Assembly: GCA_046542305.1 (NCBI GenBank)
Contig: JBKHBQ010000070.1
Coordinates: forward strand, 1-15,476
DNA from: JBKHBQ01 sp046542305
Lineage (GTDB): Bacteria; Bacteroidota; Bacteroidia; Bacteroidales; 4484-276
DNA length: 15,476 bases
Direction: 5' to 3'
Numbering within the stretch: position 1 is the stretch's first letter; the number at the start of each line of letters is the position of its first letter. Of the stretch, positions 15,460-15,476 are shown one piece after another. The notes under the pieces are model-generated. The model had not been told where the DNA came from, searched no databases, and saw only the letters and a list, made by a program, of their open reading frames with translations. The translations under genes and the position numbers were made by a program.

Positions 15460-15476
15460 ATGAGTAAAAAAGAGAT
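15460..15476 (+). CDS. Start of next gene, probably elongation factor Ts (cut by window edge)
   Basis: An ATG at 15460, 19 bases after the rpsB stop, opens a frame reading MSKKE before the window ends. tsf follows rpsB in most bacteria, so elongation factor Ts is expected. Five residues cannot confirm it, so the call rests on position. Confidence 0.5.

Overview
This window looks like chromosomal DNA of a Bacteroidota member, probably Bacteroidales-like. Four things point that way: several promoters fit the phylum's TTG...TAnnTTTG consensus rather than the usual -35/-10, Shine-Dalgarno sequences are weak, hybrid histidine kinases and a TPR sensor kinase are abundant, and ribosomal protein S2 carries a long charged tail. 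I see no CRISPR array, insertion sequence, tRNA or rRNA gene. The genus cannot be named from the sequence alone.

Layout, left to right. (1) 1-312, minus: rpsL (S12), cut by the window edge, with its own promoter at 367-395. (2) 461-647, minus: no gene, but a perfect promoter, a long irregular hairpin with an asymmetric bubble and a terminal U-run. I read this as a small RNA of about 187 nt whose shape and size resemble 6S RNA. (3) 776-7739, plus: four signalling proteins in two translationally coupled pairs. Each pair is a membrane hybrid histidine kinase (HisKA-HATPase-receiver-C-terminal helical extension) whose stop overlaps, as ATGA, the start of a soluble receiver-histidine kinase. The first hybrid has almost no sensor domain; the second has a periplasmic TPR array. 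None has a DNA-binding output domain. (4) 13244-7729, minus: a metal uptake locus made of a DtxR/MntR-type regulator, an outer-membrane beta-barrel protein, a lipoprotein metal-binding protein, an ATPase, and two permeases that both end in winged-helix-like cytoplasmic domains. Near-identical inverted repeats (TTAAG-N4-CTTAA) lie before the regulator and before the barrel gene and are probably the regulator's operators. (5) 13444-15476, plus: tandem promoters, then rplM, rpsI, rpsB and the first codons of a gene that by position should be tsf, with a long stem-loop between rpsI and rpsB.

How they work together. The metal locus is self-contained: the barrel may admit metal across the outer membrane, the lipoprotein captures it, the ATPase and two permeases import it, and the regulator senses it. 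The regulator has Glu where iron-type DtxR has Cys, and the binding protein lacks a His-rich loop, so manganese is the best guess. The kinase block and the metal locus are convergent and overlap by 11 bp; nothing in the sequence links them functionally. The most interesting items are the 6S-like RNA, the four-kinase block without an output, the shared operator pair and the twin winged-helix tails on the permeases.
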